A stretch of 64,000 bases of DNA from JBGSIC01 sp041751875 (GCA_041751875.1 JBGSIC010000021.1:1-64000), one strand, 5' to 3'; numbered from the stretch's first letter, positions 34,228-42,793 are shown. Translations and numbers: made by a program. The notes: a model not told the origin generated them from the letters alone.

Positions 34228-34981
34228 GCTATCGGCCGTTGTCATTACAAAGAATGAAGAGAGAAACATCGAAGACTGCCTTCGTAGTTTGGACTTTTGT
34301 GATGAGATTATCGTTGTTGATGCTGAGAGCAGCGACCGGACACGTGAGATTGCCGCGCGCTTTACCGACAAGGTTTTTACGCATCCTTGGCAAGGATACG
34401 CTGCTCAGAAAAATTATGCCGTCGGATTAACCAGTTCTCCTTGGGTACTATCCGTGGACGCTGATGAACGGGTTCCGGCCTCGCTCCGACAAGAAATTGA
34501 AGAGCTCTGGCAAAAAGAATCCTCGTTTTCCGCTTACCTCATTCCGCGAAAAACTTTTCATAGCGGTCGCTGGATCCGTCACGGTGGTTGGTATCCCAAT
34601 CGACTCATTCGTCTTTTCGATAAAAACAAAGGGGAATGGAGCCAACAACATGTGCACGAGAGTTGGGTTTCTTCCGGCCCAGTGGGCACGCTTGAAGAAC
34701 CCCTTTATCACCACTCTTTCGTTAGCCTCGGCGATCAGGTAGAGCGCAACAACAACTATTCTTCGCTTGCGGCAAAACAGCTTTTTAACGACGGTATTGA
34801 GTTCTCTTTGAGCCGACTCTTACTGAAACCCGTTAGCAAGTTTTTGGAACTCTACGTATGGAAGCGCGGTTTTCTTGACGGCTATCCCGGCTACATGATT
34901 TCTGTCTCTGCGGCTTACTCAGTCTTTCTGAAGTGGGCGAAACTGTGGGAATTTGAGCGTGAAGAAAAAGCTAAAAACTAA
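34220..34981 (+). CDS. Glycosyltransferase family 2 (LPS core WaaE-like)
   Basis: A 253-residue GT-A transferase. LSAVVITKNEERNIEDCLRSL starts the fold, EIIVVDAESSD and VLSVDADERV give the DxD region, and PRKTFHSGRWIRHGGWYP with RLFDK is typical of KdtX/WaaE-type LPS-core glucosyltransferases. Its position right after the lipid A genes (8-bp overlap with the fusion gene) supports a role in LPS core sugar addition. The sugar cannot be told from sequence. Confidence 0.85.
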   Translation: MSRLSAVVITKNEERNIEDCLRSLDFCDEIIVVDAESSDRTREIAARFTDKVFTHPWQGYAAQKNYAVGLTSSPWVLSVDADERVPASLRQEIEELWQKESSFSAYLIPRKTFHSGRWIRHGGWYPNRLIRLFDKNKGEWSQQHVHESWVSSGPVGTLEEPLYHHSFVSLGDQVERNNNYSSLAAKQLFNDGIEFSLSRLLLKPVSKFLELYVWKRGFLDGYPGYMISVSAAYSVFLKWAKLWEFEREEKAKN

Positions 34982-35648
34982 GGGTTTCATCGTCGCACTG
35001 GATGGGCCGGCTGGGGCCGGGAAATCAACCGTAGCAAAAGCTTTATCGGAAGCCCTAAAGGGTCGTCTTCTTGACACGGGTGCCATGTACCGAAGCGTAG
35101 CGCTAGAATGTTTGCGTGCGGGGGCGGCAACTGAAGAACAGTTTGGGGAAATCGCCACCAAGATAAGATTTTCCACCAGCCCTCGCGGCAAACTGCTGGT
35201 GAATGGCAAACAGCTCTCAAAAAGGATTCGAACGGAAGAGGTCTCGGCGATGGCCTCTTACGTGAGTCAGTTTGAGGGTGTCCGTACGGTGCTTACAAAA
35301 AAACAGCGCTCCTTAGGGCGAGAATGGGCTGAAGAGCTTCCGGTCATTGTCGAGGGCAGAGATATCGGAAGCGTCGTTTTCCCGGATAACGCTTATAAGT
35401 TTTTTGTGACAGCCAACGCAAAGGAAAGGGCACGTCGCCGACAGACGCAGCTCACAAAGATGGGGCGAACGAAGGTCAAGATTTCGACGATCTTTCTCAT
35501 GCAAGCGCATAGAGACAATCAAGACAGTAAACGTAAACTTGCTCCTTTGAAAAAAACAAAGGAAGCGGTTCTGGTAAATACCTCGCGCAAAACAGTGGGC
35601 GAAGTCGTCGATTATATAATGAAAAAATTGCCGGTAGCGAAAGACTAG
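34953..35648 (+). CDS. cmk: Cytidylate kinase
   Basis: A 231-residue P-loop kinase with GPAGAGKSTVAKAL as Walker A, DTGAMYRSVAL, EGRDIGSVVFPDN and KERARRRQTQL. It phosphorylates CMP and dCMP for nucleotide and CDP-lipid synthesis. The start is TTG at 34953 or GTG at 34959, overlapping the GT2 gene by about 29 bp. It is the last gene of the lpx run. In many bacteria cmk precedes rpsA; here it ends at a strong terminator. Confidence 0.93.
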   Translation: MSVKKKLKTKGFIVALDGPAGAGKSTVAKALSEALKGRLLDTGAMYRSVALECLRAGAATEEQFGEIATKIRFSTSPRGKLLVNGKQLSKRIRTEEVSAMASYVSQFEGVRTVLTKKQRSLGREWAEELPVIVEGRDIGSVVFPDNAYKFFVTANAKERARRRQTQLTKMGRTKVKISTIFLMQAHRDNQDSKRKLAPLKKTKEAVLVNTSRKTVGEVVDYIMKKLPVAKD

Positions 35649-35681
35649 AGTTCCAAAAAGTGCCAGGCACTTTTTAGAACT
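35649..35681. terminator. Bidirectional terminator between cmk and spoVG
   Basis: AGTTC-C-AAAAAGTGCC-A-GGCACTTTTT-A-GAACT forms a long near-perfect hairpin (10-bp core) with an A run on one side and a T run on the other, so it can terminate both convergent transcripts. It begins right after the cmk stop and reaches into the spoVG stop. Confidence 0.85.
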
Positions 35682-35991
35682 AATCGCGCTTTTTATTTTC
35701 CAACGCTTTTATGCTCTCTTGAGCCGCAGCGGTTGTTTGTTTGAGCTCCGATTCATAGTGGTCGAGGATTTGTTTTTCCATCGCACTACGCATTTCGGAG
35801 TTTAGAGGATGGGCGATATCGCGGAAGGTTCCATCTTTTCGCTTCTTGCTCGGCATCGCGACAAAGAGGCCAGTGTTTCCATTGATGATTTTCAGATCAC
35901 GTACAACAAAACAGTTGTCAAAGATGATGGTAACGTAAGCTTTGAGTCGCTCTTCGTTAACCGGGAAGACTTTCACTTCTGTGATTTCCAT
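35680..35991 (-). CDS. spoVG: SpoVG family protein
   Basis: A 103-residue protein of normal SpoVG length. It begins MEITEVKVFPVNEERLKAYV and has IIFDNCFVVRDLKIINGN, then the conserved AMPSKKRKDGTFRDIAHP. SpoVG homologues bind nucleic acids and act as site-specific regulators. It lies directly downstream of ispE (21 bp), as in Firmicutes, and is not tied to sporulation here. Confidence 0.93.
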   Translation of the reverse strand: MEITEVKVFPVNEERLKAYVTIIFDNCFVVRDLKIINGNTGLFVAMPSKKRKDGTFRDIAHPLNSEMRSAMEKQILDHYESELKQTTAAAQESIKALENKKRD

Positions 35992-36012
35992 GATGTTCCT
36001 CTGAACTTGTAG

Positions 36013-36933
36013 TCAATTGTTGATAGCGTTTTCCGTGTAGGTTTTAGCGATTACGCTCCTACAGTCCTGGTTTCGGAAGAACTGGACAAGTTCTTTAGGG
36101 ATTTCTTTAAGGGGCTGATCCCACACGCCAAAACACGTTGATCCGCTCCCCGACATACCTGCGTAAAGCGCCTCACTACCTCGCAGAGCTTGGAGTACCT
36201 GTTCTACGCGCGGTTCCAATCGAATCGCGGCGCGCTCGAGATCGTTTCCCACTCTATTTATATAGTGTTGTAGACCAGCTCGAGACCCCAGATCAGGGGG
36301 CGCCGTGGGTAACGAGAAGGGGTCGCCAGCACGCGCTTTGAAAACCTCCGCGGTGGACAACCCAAACGGAGGGAAAACCAATAAGAAGGTAAGCGAATCT
36401 TGCAACTCCTGTGAAACAGAAACCGCTTTAATCTTCTCCCCAATTCCAGTAACCCATGAAGGACGCGGATCTAAAAAGAAAGGCACATCCGCACCCAAAT
36501 CCTGCGCGTAGCTCAATCTCTCAACTTTTGAGCTCGGAAGAAAATGGCGCACCAAAGAACCCGCATTCGAGGAACCGCCACCCAGTCCGCTTCCAATCGG
36601 GATTCGTTTTTTGATCGTCACGTCGGCGGAGATTCCGAGTGCCGACAAGGCTCGAAACGCAAGGTTCTCTTCCTCCGGAATGGTGATACTAGTCCCGCGA
36701 ATAATCTCGGCGAAATCGACACTCACATGAGAAACGCTCGCCCCCTTCACAAAGAGCTCGTCACCTAAGTCGAGGGGCCAAAAAAGACTCTCCAAGGTGT
36801 GATAACCGTCGGGTCTTTGTCCTGTAATTCGCAGCCCCAGATTCAATTTAGCGGGGGCAAATAGGCGCACACCTTGTAGACACCTGCCTAGGTGATCGGC
36901 GTGGTATGTATTCTCGTGGTCCACGGGCTGCAA
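36013..36933 (-). CDS. ispE: 4-diphosphocytidyl-2-C-methyl-D-erythritol kinase
   Basis: A 306-residue GHMP kinase of the non-mevalonate isoprenoid pathway. It has FAPAKLNLGLRITGQRPDGYHTLESLF near the start, the ATP loop PIGSGLGGGSSNAG, and the C-terminal GMSGSGSTCFG. It phosphorylates CDP-methylerythritol. The first 25 residues before LFAPAKLNL are longer than usual, so translation may start later. It precedes spoVG, with which it is probably co-transcribed. Confidence 0.92.
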   Translation of the reverse strand: MQPVDHENTYHADHLGRCLQGVRLFAPAKLNLGLRITGQRPDGYHTLESLFWPLDLGDELFVKGASVSHVSVDFAEIIRGTSITIPEEENLAFRALSALGISADVTIKKRIPIGSGLGGGSSNAGSLVRHFLPSSKVERLSYAQDLGADVPFFLDPRPSWVTGIGEKIKAVSVSQELQDSLTFLLVFPPFGLSTAEVFKARAGDPFSLPTAPPDLGSRAGLQHYINRVGNDLERAAIRLEPRVEQVLQALRGSEALYAGMSGSGSTCFGVWDQPLKEIPKELVQFFRNQDCRSVIAKTYTENAINN

Positions 36934-37145
36934 TCTAGCCTATTTTCGGAAAAGTGCAGCAGATTCTGCCATCAAACCTGTGCGGCTGTCTAACGTATGC
37001 ACGAAGCTCCCGATTGAAGCTTAAAAAACACCCGACTTTTCAAGTTCTTACAAACTGGGAAGCAGGCACAAAACTTGTATTGAGAACTAGGGATGAGCTT
37101 TTACACGGGGATACCCCTGTCTAATCGCTGCAACTCTAGGAAAAC

Positions 37146-37412
37146 ATGAAGAACCGACTCCAATACGCATACAGCATCCTTGTCTTCATCGGAGTGCTTC
37201 TTAGCGCTTACCTGATGCTTGAGAGAGAAAAAAATGATCGGTTGCCCCTGCAGGCGCTTTCTCCCAATCCTCAGCTGAAGGAAGCCACTGTGATGGATCC
37301 TGTTGTTAACCAACTTTTTGAGTTTGAAGAGGCTCTTACCACCGAATACGCAAAGCCGGTTCCCGACCGCAAACTAAGCGAAGAAAATCCCCTGTTCCTC
37401 CAACAGCGTTAA
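37146..37412 (+). CDS. Small single-span membrane protein, unknown
   Basis: An 88-residue protein with one N-terminal hydrophobic helix (YAYSILVFIGVLLSAYLML) preceded by basic residues, so the C-terminal 60 or so residues face the periplasm. The tail has no recognised domain. AGGAA precedes the ATG. It sits 45 bp before the lpxH-type gene on the same strand and may be in its transcript. Confidence 0.6.
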   Translation: MKNRLQYAYSILVFIGVLLSAYLMLEREKNDRLPLQALSPNPQLKEATVMDPVVNQLFEFEEALTTEYAKPVPDRKLSEENPLFLQQR

Positions 37413-37457
37413 GCGTCGAGGCTATCTCTGCCTACCATTTCATGCTAACGATCTTTA

Positions 37458-38201
37458 ATGACCGCGATTTTCATTTCCGACATACACCTTAGGGAGCCAG
37501 AAAGTGTAAAAACTGGGTTGGTCATCCGCTTCCTACAGGAGAAAGCCTCACGGTTTGAAGAAATTTTTATTTTGGGCGATCTATTTGATGTTTGGCCGGC
37601 CACCTCGCCTTATCTCATTGAAAAATACGAACCCGTCCTGAGCGTCTTGCGCAATCTCGTCAAAGGTGGGCACCGCATTCATTATTTTGAGGGCAACCAC
37701 GACTTTCATTTGGGTAGCTACTTCTCCGAGGAACTGGGCATTCAGGTTTATCCCAATCACCGTTCGTTTAAGCTGAGTGACTACAACGTATTTATCACGC
37801 ACGGCGATCTGGGGAATCCACGGGATATCGGCTACCGTTTGCTGCGCGGTTTCCTGCGCCAGCGAGCAACTCGGGCGTTCATCCGCACCCTGCCTCAATC
37901 ATGGGTTGATGCAATCGGACAAAAAAGTTCCCACCTTAGCCGCGACTATCAAGCTCGCCTTCCCCACAAGGAGAATGGAGTGCGAGAAATTTACCGCAAC
38001 TACGCCCTTAAACTGTTCCAAAAGGGATATGACGTCGTTATGACAGGCCACACCCACATTCCCGATGACATGCGAGTTGACGTCAATGGCAGGCAGTGTC
38101 GCTACCTAAACACAGGCGACTGGGTAAAACATTTTAGCTATGTTGAGTTTGATGGAAAGGACTTCTATACTAGGACGCATCCGATTCGCGGCCTAGAATA
38201 A
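37458..38201 (+). CDS. lpxH: UDP-2,3-diacylglucosamine diphosphatase (LpxH-type)
   Basis: A 247-residue metallophosphoesterase. All five metal motifs are present: SDIHLRE at the N-terminus, GDLFDVWPA, GNHDFHLG, THGD and GHTHIPD. LpxH splits UDP-diacylglucosamine into lipid X and UMP, the step missing from the main lpx run 3 kb upstream. The pattern after GNHDFH fits LpxH/LpxG-type enzymes; other calcineurin-like phosphatases cannot be fully excluded. Its stop overlaps the next ATG by one base (TAATG). Confidence 0.8.
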   Translation: MTAIFISDIHLREPESVKTGLVIRFLQEKASRFEEIFILGDLFDVWPATSPYLIEKYEPVLSVLRNLVKGGHRIHYFEGNHDFHLGSYFSEELGIQVYPNHRSFKLSDYNVFITHGDLGNPRDIGYRLLRGFLRQRATRAFIRTLPQSWVDAIGQKSSHLSRDYQARLPHKENGVREIYRNYALKLFQKGYDVVMTGHTHIPDDMRVDVNGRQCRYLNTGDWVKHFSYVEFDGKDFYTRTHPIRGLE

Positions 38202-39508
38202 TGAATACATCGTCCCACGCATCAAAGTTTTTCATCGACTACGCTTCCGAACCGGTTACACAATGGCCCTCTCTCATCTCCGAAGCCAAACGCCGGGGTT
38301 CAGACACTCTGACCACACACATTTTTTGGGGTGTGCACGAGACCGCCCCTCGCATTCGGGATTTTTCGCGTGCGTCAAATAAAAGCCTGGAGAAGTTTCT
38401 GCGGCTTGCCGTCGACCAGGGAATGGGGATTGAAGCCAAATTTGGTTTCTCCGCGCACGAAAAAACATTTCCGAGTTGGATCTACGGTCTGAAGAAAAGC
38501 GCGCTCGTTCCTTACAGCTTAAGCAAGGTTGGCCAAGAAGATTTTGGTTTTGTGCCCCTTCCTTCGTTTAGTGAACCCGGTTTCCAGGAATCCTATCTTG
38601 ATTTTTTGGCTGAAGCTTTTGCCTTGCTTGGGCTCTACCGGGATAGCGGACGGGGACTCCAGAAGATTCAGTTGGATTTCGGTCTCTATGAAACCGATGT
38701 CACCTTACTAGTTCGTCGCCGATTACCGACGCTACTGCAAAGCCGGTACACCGATGTATCCGCTTTCAATAAAGTTTATGAGACAAGTTTTCGGGACTTT
38801 TCTCCGCTGGAATCGGAAAAGTCTATCCAGCTACTTTTGGATCGTCGTCCCTGGATGGCTTGTTTTGACTACCGCTGGTGCCGCGCCCAGATCCTACTAG
38901 AGTTCTGGAAGAAAGCCTGGACGCTCGCCGATGAACTGGGATTATCTGATATTCTTTCTTCCTCGTTGAGTGAGTTAAGTCCCGTTGCGCCCACATCTGC
39001 CGCTTGGGGAATCGCGTGTGATTCAGTTTATCTCGACAGTGTAAGCGGAGAGTCTTTTCCCTTTTGTCCCGAAGGAATCGCACACCCTTCGGCTCTTCTC
39101 ACTTATCGGGTCTGGGAAAGCATGCGCGCAAGCGCCATGGAAGCAAACCTTCCCGCCCAGCTTTTGCCATTGTGGGACGGCGAGGCCCGCCTGTCGCCTA
39201 CATTGTCGGCGGTATTCTGCGGCAAGTACCTTACACGTGCTGCCTTTAGCGTCTTGAAACGACACCTTCAGGAAGGGAAAGACCTCTTTTTCCCTTTCGG
39301 TGCTGCTCAGTTCGATGAAAAACTAGATTGTGTAGACTGGGGAATGCGGTTTGAACCCACCGATGACTTGCCCCCGCAGCTCGTGAAGTGGAAATCCGGT
39401 ACCGGAACCATTTGGCAGCCGCGCCAACCTCTCGCCGTAGACGACGCCCTGTGGAGCAATACTCTCCTATGCATCGATAAGATTCGGCAGAAAGGTGGGC
39501 TGCACTAA
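38201..39508 (+). CDS. Glycoside-hydrolase-like TIM barrel protein, unknown
   Basis: This is a 435-residue protein. The N-terminal region (TLTTHIFWGVHETAPRIRDFSRASNKSLEKFLRLAVDQGM) resembles the first strands of GH35/GH42 barrels, where W-x-x-HE and a DF segment are common. A candidate acid residue is in FGLYETD; the second catalytic acid is not obvious. No signal peptide is present, so it would be cytoplasmic. It is coupled to the lpxH gene (TAATG) and overlaps the next gene by one base (39508). Function is open. Confidence 0.55.
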   Translation: MNTSSHASKFFIDYASEPVTQWPSLISEAKRRGSDTLTTHIFWGVHETAPRIRDFSRASNKSLEKFLRLAVDQGMGIEAKFGFSAHEKTFPSWIYGLKKSALVPYSLSKVGQEDFGFVPLPSFSEPGFQESYLDFLAEAFALLGLYRDSGRGLQKIQLDFGLYETDVTLLVRRRLPTLLQSRYTDVSAFNKVYETSFRDFSPLESEKSIQLLLDRRPWMACFDYRWCRAQILLEFWKKAWTLADELGLSDILSSSLSELSPVAPTSAAWGIACDSVYLDSVSGESFPFCPEGIAHPSALLTYRVWESMRASAMEANLPAQLLPLWDGEARLSPTLSAVFCGKYLTRAAFSVLKRHLQEGKDLFFPFGAAQFDEKLDCVDWGMRFEPTDDLPPQLVKWKSGTGTIWQPRQPLAVDDALWSNTLLCIDKIRQKGGLH

Positions 39509-40251
39509 TGGGCTTTGAAACGCGCACCCATATGCGACAGCCAGTGCTCGATGCCCCAACCCGACAGTGGGTGTTTGCTTTGATGAGTTTGGAAAAGCTT
39601 TCCTATCGCCTGACCGAAACCGTGGAAAATTTGGTTCTACGTGAACGTGATGTAGTGGACGGAAAAATCGTCCATCGCGTGGGAAACTCCCCGTCCATTG
39701 ATTTTCCCGTTCTTCGAATCGATTACGCCCCGCGAAGGCTGCTGACTCAAGAACGCGAACGCTCGCTCTGGAACGCTCTGTTCCCGAGACCTTTTTCCAC
39801 GTTGGAAGCCTTCTTTGTTCCTAAGGATGGTGCTCGAACCAACGCAGAGCCCGCTTCCTTTTTGGCCCAGCTCGAGAACCTGCACCAAACCTTGGCCCAA
39901 CTTCAGGAAAAGCTCTGTCATACTGAACTGAGTTGCCTCTACCTGACAGATCAGGATATGAGCCTTCCCCTGCTTCTCCACTTCTCCAAACATCGCCTGA
40001 TGGGAGCAGAAGCGGCTACCTCCCTCACGGAATGGGACGGGCAGGTGCGAGAGGACAAGCTTTCCCGAGAAACACTTCAGAATGTTTTCGGTACCCCCAC
40101 TAGTTTTGCTCGCCTCGACCTTTCAACTCGCGAAGGGGATGGGCTCACCTCCCTGCTTACTGCCCTAAAACACACCCTTACCGCCGAAACCCGCCTTAAA
40201 GTAGGTTTAAGCCCTGAAGGGGTAAGTTCTGGCTACGAATTAGGCTTGTAA
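39508..40251 (+). CDS. Unknown soluble protein coupled to the barrel protein
   Basis: A 247-residue protein of mixed helix and strand, with a leucine-rich helical middle (AQLENLHQTLAQLQEKLCHTE). No signal peptide, membrane segment or known motif is found. It starts on the stop codon of the preceding gene and ends 112 bp before rpsF, so the lpxH-type gene, the barrel gene and this gene make one unit. No function is assigned. Confidence 0.5.
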   Translation: MGFETRTHMRQPVLDAPTRQWVFALMSLEKLSYRLTETVENLVLRERDVVDGKIVHRVGNSPSIDFPVLRIDYAPRRLLTQERERSLWNALFPRPFSTLEAFFVPKDGARTNAEPASFLAQLENLHQTLAQLQEKLCHTELSCLYLTDQDMSLPLLLHFSKHRLMGAEAATSLTEWDGQVREDKLSRETLQNVFGTPTSFARLDLSTREGDGLTSLLTALKHTLTAETRLKVGLSPEGVSSGYELGL

Positions 40252-40264
40252 AGTCTCCCCCCGC

Positions 40265-40292
40265 TTGATACCAGAGAGCCTTGTTGTAATTT
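40265..40292 (+). promoter_or_regulatory. rpsF operon promoter
   Basis: TTGATA (40265-40270), a 16-bp spacer and TAATTT (40287-40292) fit sigma-70. The -10 lies inside the palindrome 40283-40301, so a factor bound there would block it. The leader to the rpsF ATG is about 64 nt. Confidence 0.5.
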
Positions 40293-40301
40293 CATTACAA
40301 C
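40283..40301. promoter_or_regulatory. Inverted repeat over the rpsF -10 box
   Basis: GTTGTAAT-TTC-ATTACAAC is a perfect 8-bp inverted repeat that covers the -10 of the ribosomal operon promoter. It could be an operator, or a hairpin at the mRNA 5' end. Further downstream, GGGCCG around 40320-40327 lies in a possible stem and could be the CCG element of an S6:S18-binding leader; this is not certain. Confidence 0.45.
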
Positions 40302-40363
40302 CACCTTGCCCGTAAAGGGACTGGGCCGAAGCAAGTCTGAGGTCCTGCTCGAAAGGAGATACC

Positions 40364-40750
40364 ATGGCGAGTACCACTACTCGTACCTACGAAACTGTCT
40401 ACATCCTAAGCCCAACCGTCTCGGAAGACGATGCGGCCACGATTCATGGCAAAATTGATAGCGTCATCAAAAAGTTCAAGGGTGAGGTTATGGTCCGTGA
40501 CGATTGGGGTTCCCGCAACCTCGCGTACACGATCAATGATTTTACTTCGGGCCGTTACTCAATCATCAACTACACCGGAGATCCGGGCGTGGTTTCGGAG
40601 ATTGAGCGCCACTTTCGCATTTTGAGCGACGTGATTCGATACAGCACGGTTCGTCTTGAGCCTGATTACGATTACAAGCTTGTAAAGAAACAGATCACGA
40701 ACTCAGAAGAGGAAGCTAAGAAAGCGCGTGAACAGCGCCGCCGGTATTAG
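40364..40750 (+). CDS. rpsF: 30S ribosomal protein bS6
   Basis: A 128-residue protein beginning RTYETVYILSP, with the bS6 fold (VRDDWGSRNLAYTINDFTSGRYSIINYTG, then LSDVIRYSTVRL). The tail of about 25 residues is charged and disordered. It binds bS18 at the platform of the 30S subunit. It has a strong ribosome site (AAAGGAG). It is the first gene of the operon rpsF-ssb-rpsR-DUF2232-rplI. Confidence 0.95.
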   Translation: MASTTTRTYETVYILSPTVSEDDAATIHGKIDSVIKKFKGEVMVRDDWGSRNLAYTINDFTSGRYSIINYTGDPGVVSEIERHFRILSDVIRYSTVRLEPDYDYKLVKKQITNSEEEAKKAREQRRRY

Positions 40751-40753
40751 ATC

Positions 40754-41080
40754 ATGAACCCAGGCCCGGAGCCTCAACGCGACAATTTCGTCGAGGTGAA
40801 GGGAAAGGTGAGTGGACGTGAACCACTTGCCTACACCCCCTCGGGAACTGCCATTTTGGAGTTCAAGCTGGCGGTGGTCCAAGAGTTCCTCTCAAAGAAG
40901 TCGACCGGATACTTTCCGGTGATGTTCATGGGAGAAACCGCGGAGAAGTGGTCGAGAGACTTGCGGGTAGGAAAAAAACTTTGTGTACGTGGCTTTTTGT
41001 GGTGCCGGCAGTTTAAGGACCGCAAAGGCCGACCGGTCAGCGAATTCAAGGTAATCGCTGACACCATAGAAGGAGAATGA
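40754..41080 (+). CDS. Single-stranded DNA-binding protein (SSB/PriB-like)
   Basis: A 108-residue OB-fold protein: NFVEVKGKVSGREPLAYTPSGTAILEFKLAV, then YFPVMFMGETAEKWSRDLRVGKKLCVRGFLW. This fits an SSB core without the acidic C-terminal tail of canonical SSB. It sits between rpsF and rpsR, the usual position of priB or ssb, so it probably binds ssDNA at replication restart. A separate full-length SSB is expected elsewhere. Confidence 0.8.
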   Translation: MNPGPEPQRDNFVEVKGKVSGREPLAYTPSGTAILEFKLAVVQEFLSKKSTGYFPVMFMGETAEKWSRDLRVGKKLCVRGFLWCRQFKDRKGRPVSEFKVIADTIEGE

Positions 41081-41081
41081 A

Positions 41082-41426
41082 ATGGGAATCCGAAGAGATA
41101 AAAATGAATCAGCCGCCCCTCGTGGCGACCGTGGTGGGGACCGAGGCGGGGACCGAGATCGTGGAGGCGACCGAGATCGTGGTGGAGATGAAGGTGGAGA
41201 ACGCCGCTCATTTCATCGCAAGAAAGGATGCCGATTCTGCGCTGATCACGAGTTGAAAATTGATTACAAAGACCGGCTCATTCTGCAGCCGTTTTTCACC
41301 GAACGCTTTAAGATTATGCCCCGGCGAATCACGGGAAATTGCGCCACCCACCAGCGAGAGCTGACCCTTGCGATCAAACGTGCGCGCCATATTGCGGTGG
41401 TTCCTTACACGAGCGCCCAGATTTAG
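41082..41426 (+). CDS. rpsR: 30S ribosomal protein bS18 with RGG/DR-rich N-terminal extension
   Basis: A 114-residue protein. The bS18 core (RRITGNCATHQRELTLAIKRARHIAVVPY) carries a zinc-type C-x2-C (CRFC) and NCATHQ. It is preceded by about 28 residues of low complexity made of repeated GDRGG/DRDRGG units (residues 14-41), which normal bS18 lacks. The ribosome site GAAGGAG and the ATG at 41082 support the extension. The codons of the repeats vary, so it is not a fresh DNA expansion. It pairs with bS6 in the 30S platform. Confidence 0.95.
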   Translation: MGIRRDKNESAAPRGDRGGDRGGDRDRGGDRDRGGDEGGERRSFHRKKGCRFCADHELKIDYKDRLILQPFFTERFKIMPRRITGNCATHQRELTLAIKRARHIAVVPYTSAQI

Positions 41427-42353
41427 ATGCGGGTACTAAACGACATAGAAGACAAGAAAAGCCCCCGCGAATTCGACGCAGGCGCCTTACTAGCGCATGT
41501 GCTTTACTCATCGATGGGCTTTCTGGCGGCGGGAACTGCCATCACCTTGCCCTTCATGCTGTTGCCCATGATCATCAGTCATTTAAAACTCGAAGAGCCG
41601 CTTCCCAAGGTGGCGGCTTTACTCGGGGCCTTAATTGGCGTGACGGTGTTTCAGCTCCCCCTATCATTAGTCCTAATTGTCTTTGTTCTGGGAATCTTCG
41701 TGGGCGAGGGCGTCCGACGGAAAAGAAAGCCCTGGCCCCTTCTTGTTCAGGGTCTAGGAGTCGCGCTTCTCATGGCAGGCGGTTGGCTGTGGGCTATGGC
41801 AAGTTCAGAAGGCATGAACATTATAGCCTACTGGAATAGCTTGGTAGCCGCTCTCGTGGCGAATTTTGAGAAGGTGGAGATGTTCCGTCAGGTGATTGGC
41901 GTTGATGAGTTTCGCAATCGCCTGACCTTCCAAGCGCCTTTCTTTTACGCGTTCATGATTCTTTTGATTCTTTGGACATCTTTAGGTATCGCCTCGTTTC
42001 TCAAGTGGTACCCTGCAAACCACCCTTTTACCGGCGCGAAGTTACGGCAGTTACGGCTTCCCCATGTGGTCAGTGCAGCTTTTCTCACGCTTTTTGTTCT
42101 GCGTTTGTTTCGCGAGAATACATATTTTTTGTGGGTCGATGGTTTGTTTTTAGTGGTGGGCATGTTTGCCTACATTGAAGGTACGGTAGTGCTTTCCAAC
42201 GTCTTGCAGAGACGTAAAGTGGGACGCCTGCCCCGCGCTTTGACCTATTCGATTTCAATGACTTTAGGTTTTTACGCTTTGATGGGCCTTGGGGTGTTGA
42301 GCCAGTGGGTTCTCTCCCGTGGCACAAGAACTGAAACGGAGGAGCAAGTATGA
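41427..42353 (+). CDS. DUF2232 membrane protein
   Basis: A 308-residue protein with about eight hydrophobic segments in the YybS/DUF2232 pattern (VLYSSMGFLAAGTAITLPFMLLPMIISHL at the start, FYAFMILLILWTSLGIASFLKWYP in the middle). Members sit between rpsR and rplI in several phyla; function is unknown. The ATG follows the rpsR stop directly and its stop overlaps rplI by ATGA (42350-42353). Confidence 0.8.
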   Translation: MRVLNDIEDKKSPREFDAGALLAHVLYSSMGFLAAGTAITLPFMLLPMIISHLKLEEPLPKVAALLGALIGVTVFQLPLSLVLIVFVLGIFVGEGVRRKRKPWPLLVQGLGVALLMAGGWLWAMASSEGMNIIAYWNSLVAALVANFEKVEMFRQVIGVDEFRNRLTFQAPFFYAFMILLILWTSLGIASFLKWYPANHPFTGAKLRQLRLPHVVSAAFLTLFVLRLFRENTYFLWVDGLFLVVGMFAYIEGTVVLSNVLQRRKVGRLPRALTYSISMTLGFYALMGLGVLSQWVLSRGTRTETEEQV

Positions 42354-42793
42354 AGGTAATTCTAAAAGAAAACGTGGAACACGTTGGCGAAGCCGGAAAC
42401 GTGGTGAATGTGAAGCCCGGATACGCGCGCAATTTTCTGATTCCCAGAAATTTTGCAGTACCGGCGACAAAAAACACTTTAAAGTCCTTTGAGCATGAGA
42501 TGCGTTTGCTCGAAGTCCGACGCACAAAGTTGCGCAAAGAGGCCGAGACTCTGAAAGAGAAACTCGAGAAGACTTCCTGCTCGATTTCCAAAAAGGTCGG
42601 CGAGCAAGACAAACTGTTTGGTTCGGTAACGACTCAGGATATCGAAGCTGCCTTCTTGTCCGAAGGTCTCAAAGTCGACAAGAAAGACATTTTGCTCAAA
42701 GAACCTATTAAGGCGTTGGGCGTCTATACGGTGCCCATTCGCGTTGTGGACGACGTGGTGGCCAATACGAAAGTGTGGGTCGTTCGCGAATAG
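42350..42793 (+). CDS. rplI: 50S ribosomal protein bL9
   Basis: A 147-residue protein with the bL9 N-terminal domain (MKVILKENVEHVGEAGNVVNVKPGYARNFLIPRNFA), the long linker helix rich in Lys/Glu, and the C-terminal globular domain (LFGSVTTQDIEAAF). bL9 bridges neighbouring ribosomes and guards frame. The start overlaps the previous stop by 4 bp. An intrinsic terminator follows 27 bp after its stop. Confidence 0.95.
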   Translation: MKVILKENVEHVGEAGNVVNVKPGYARNFLIPRNFAVPATKNTLKSFEHEMRLLEVRRTKLRKEAETLKEKLEKTSCSISKKVGEQDKLFGSVTTQDIEAAFLSEGLKVDKKDILLKEPIKALGVYTVPIRVVDDVVANTKVWVVRE

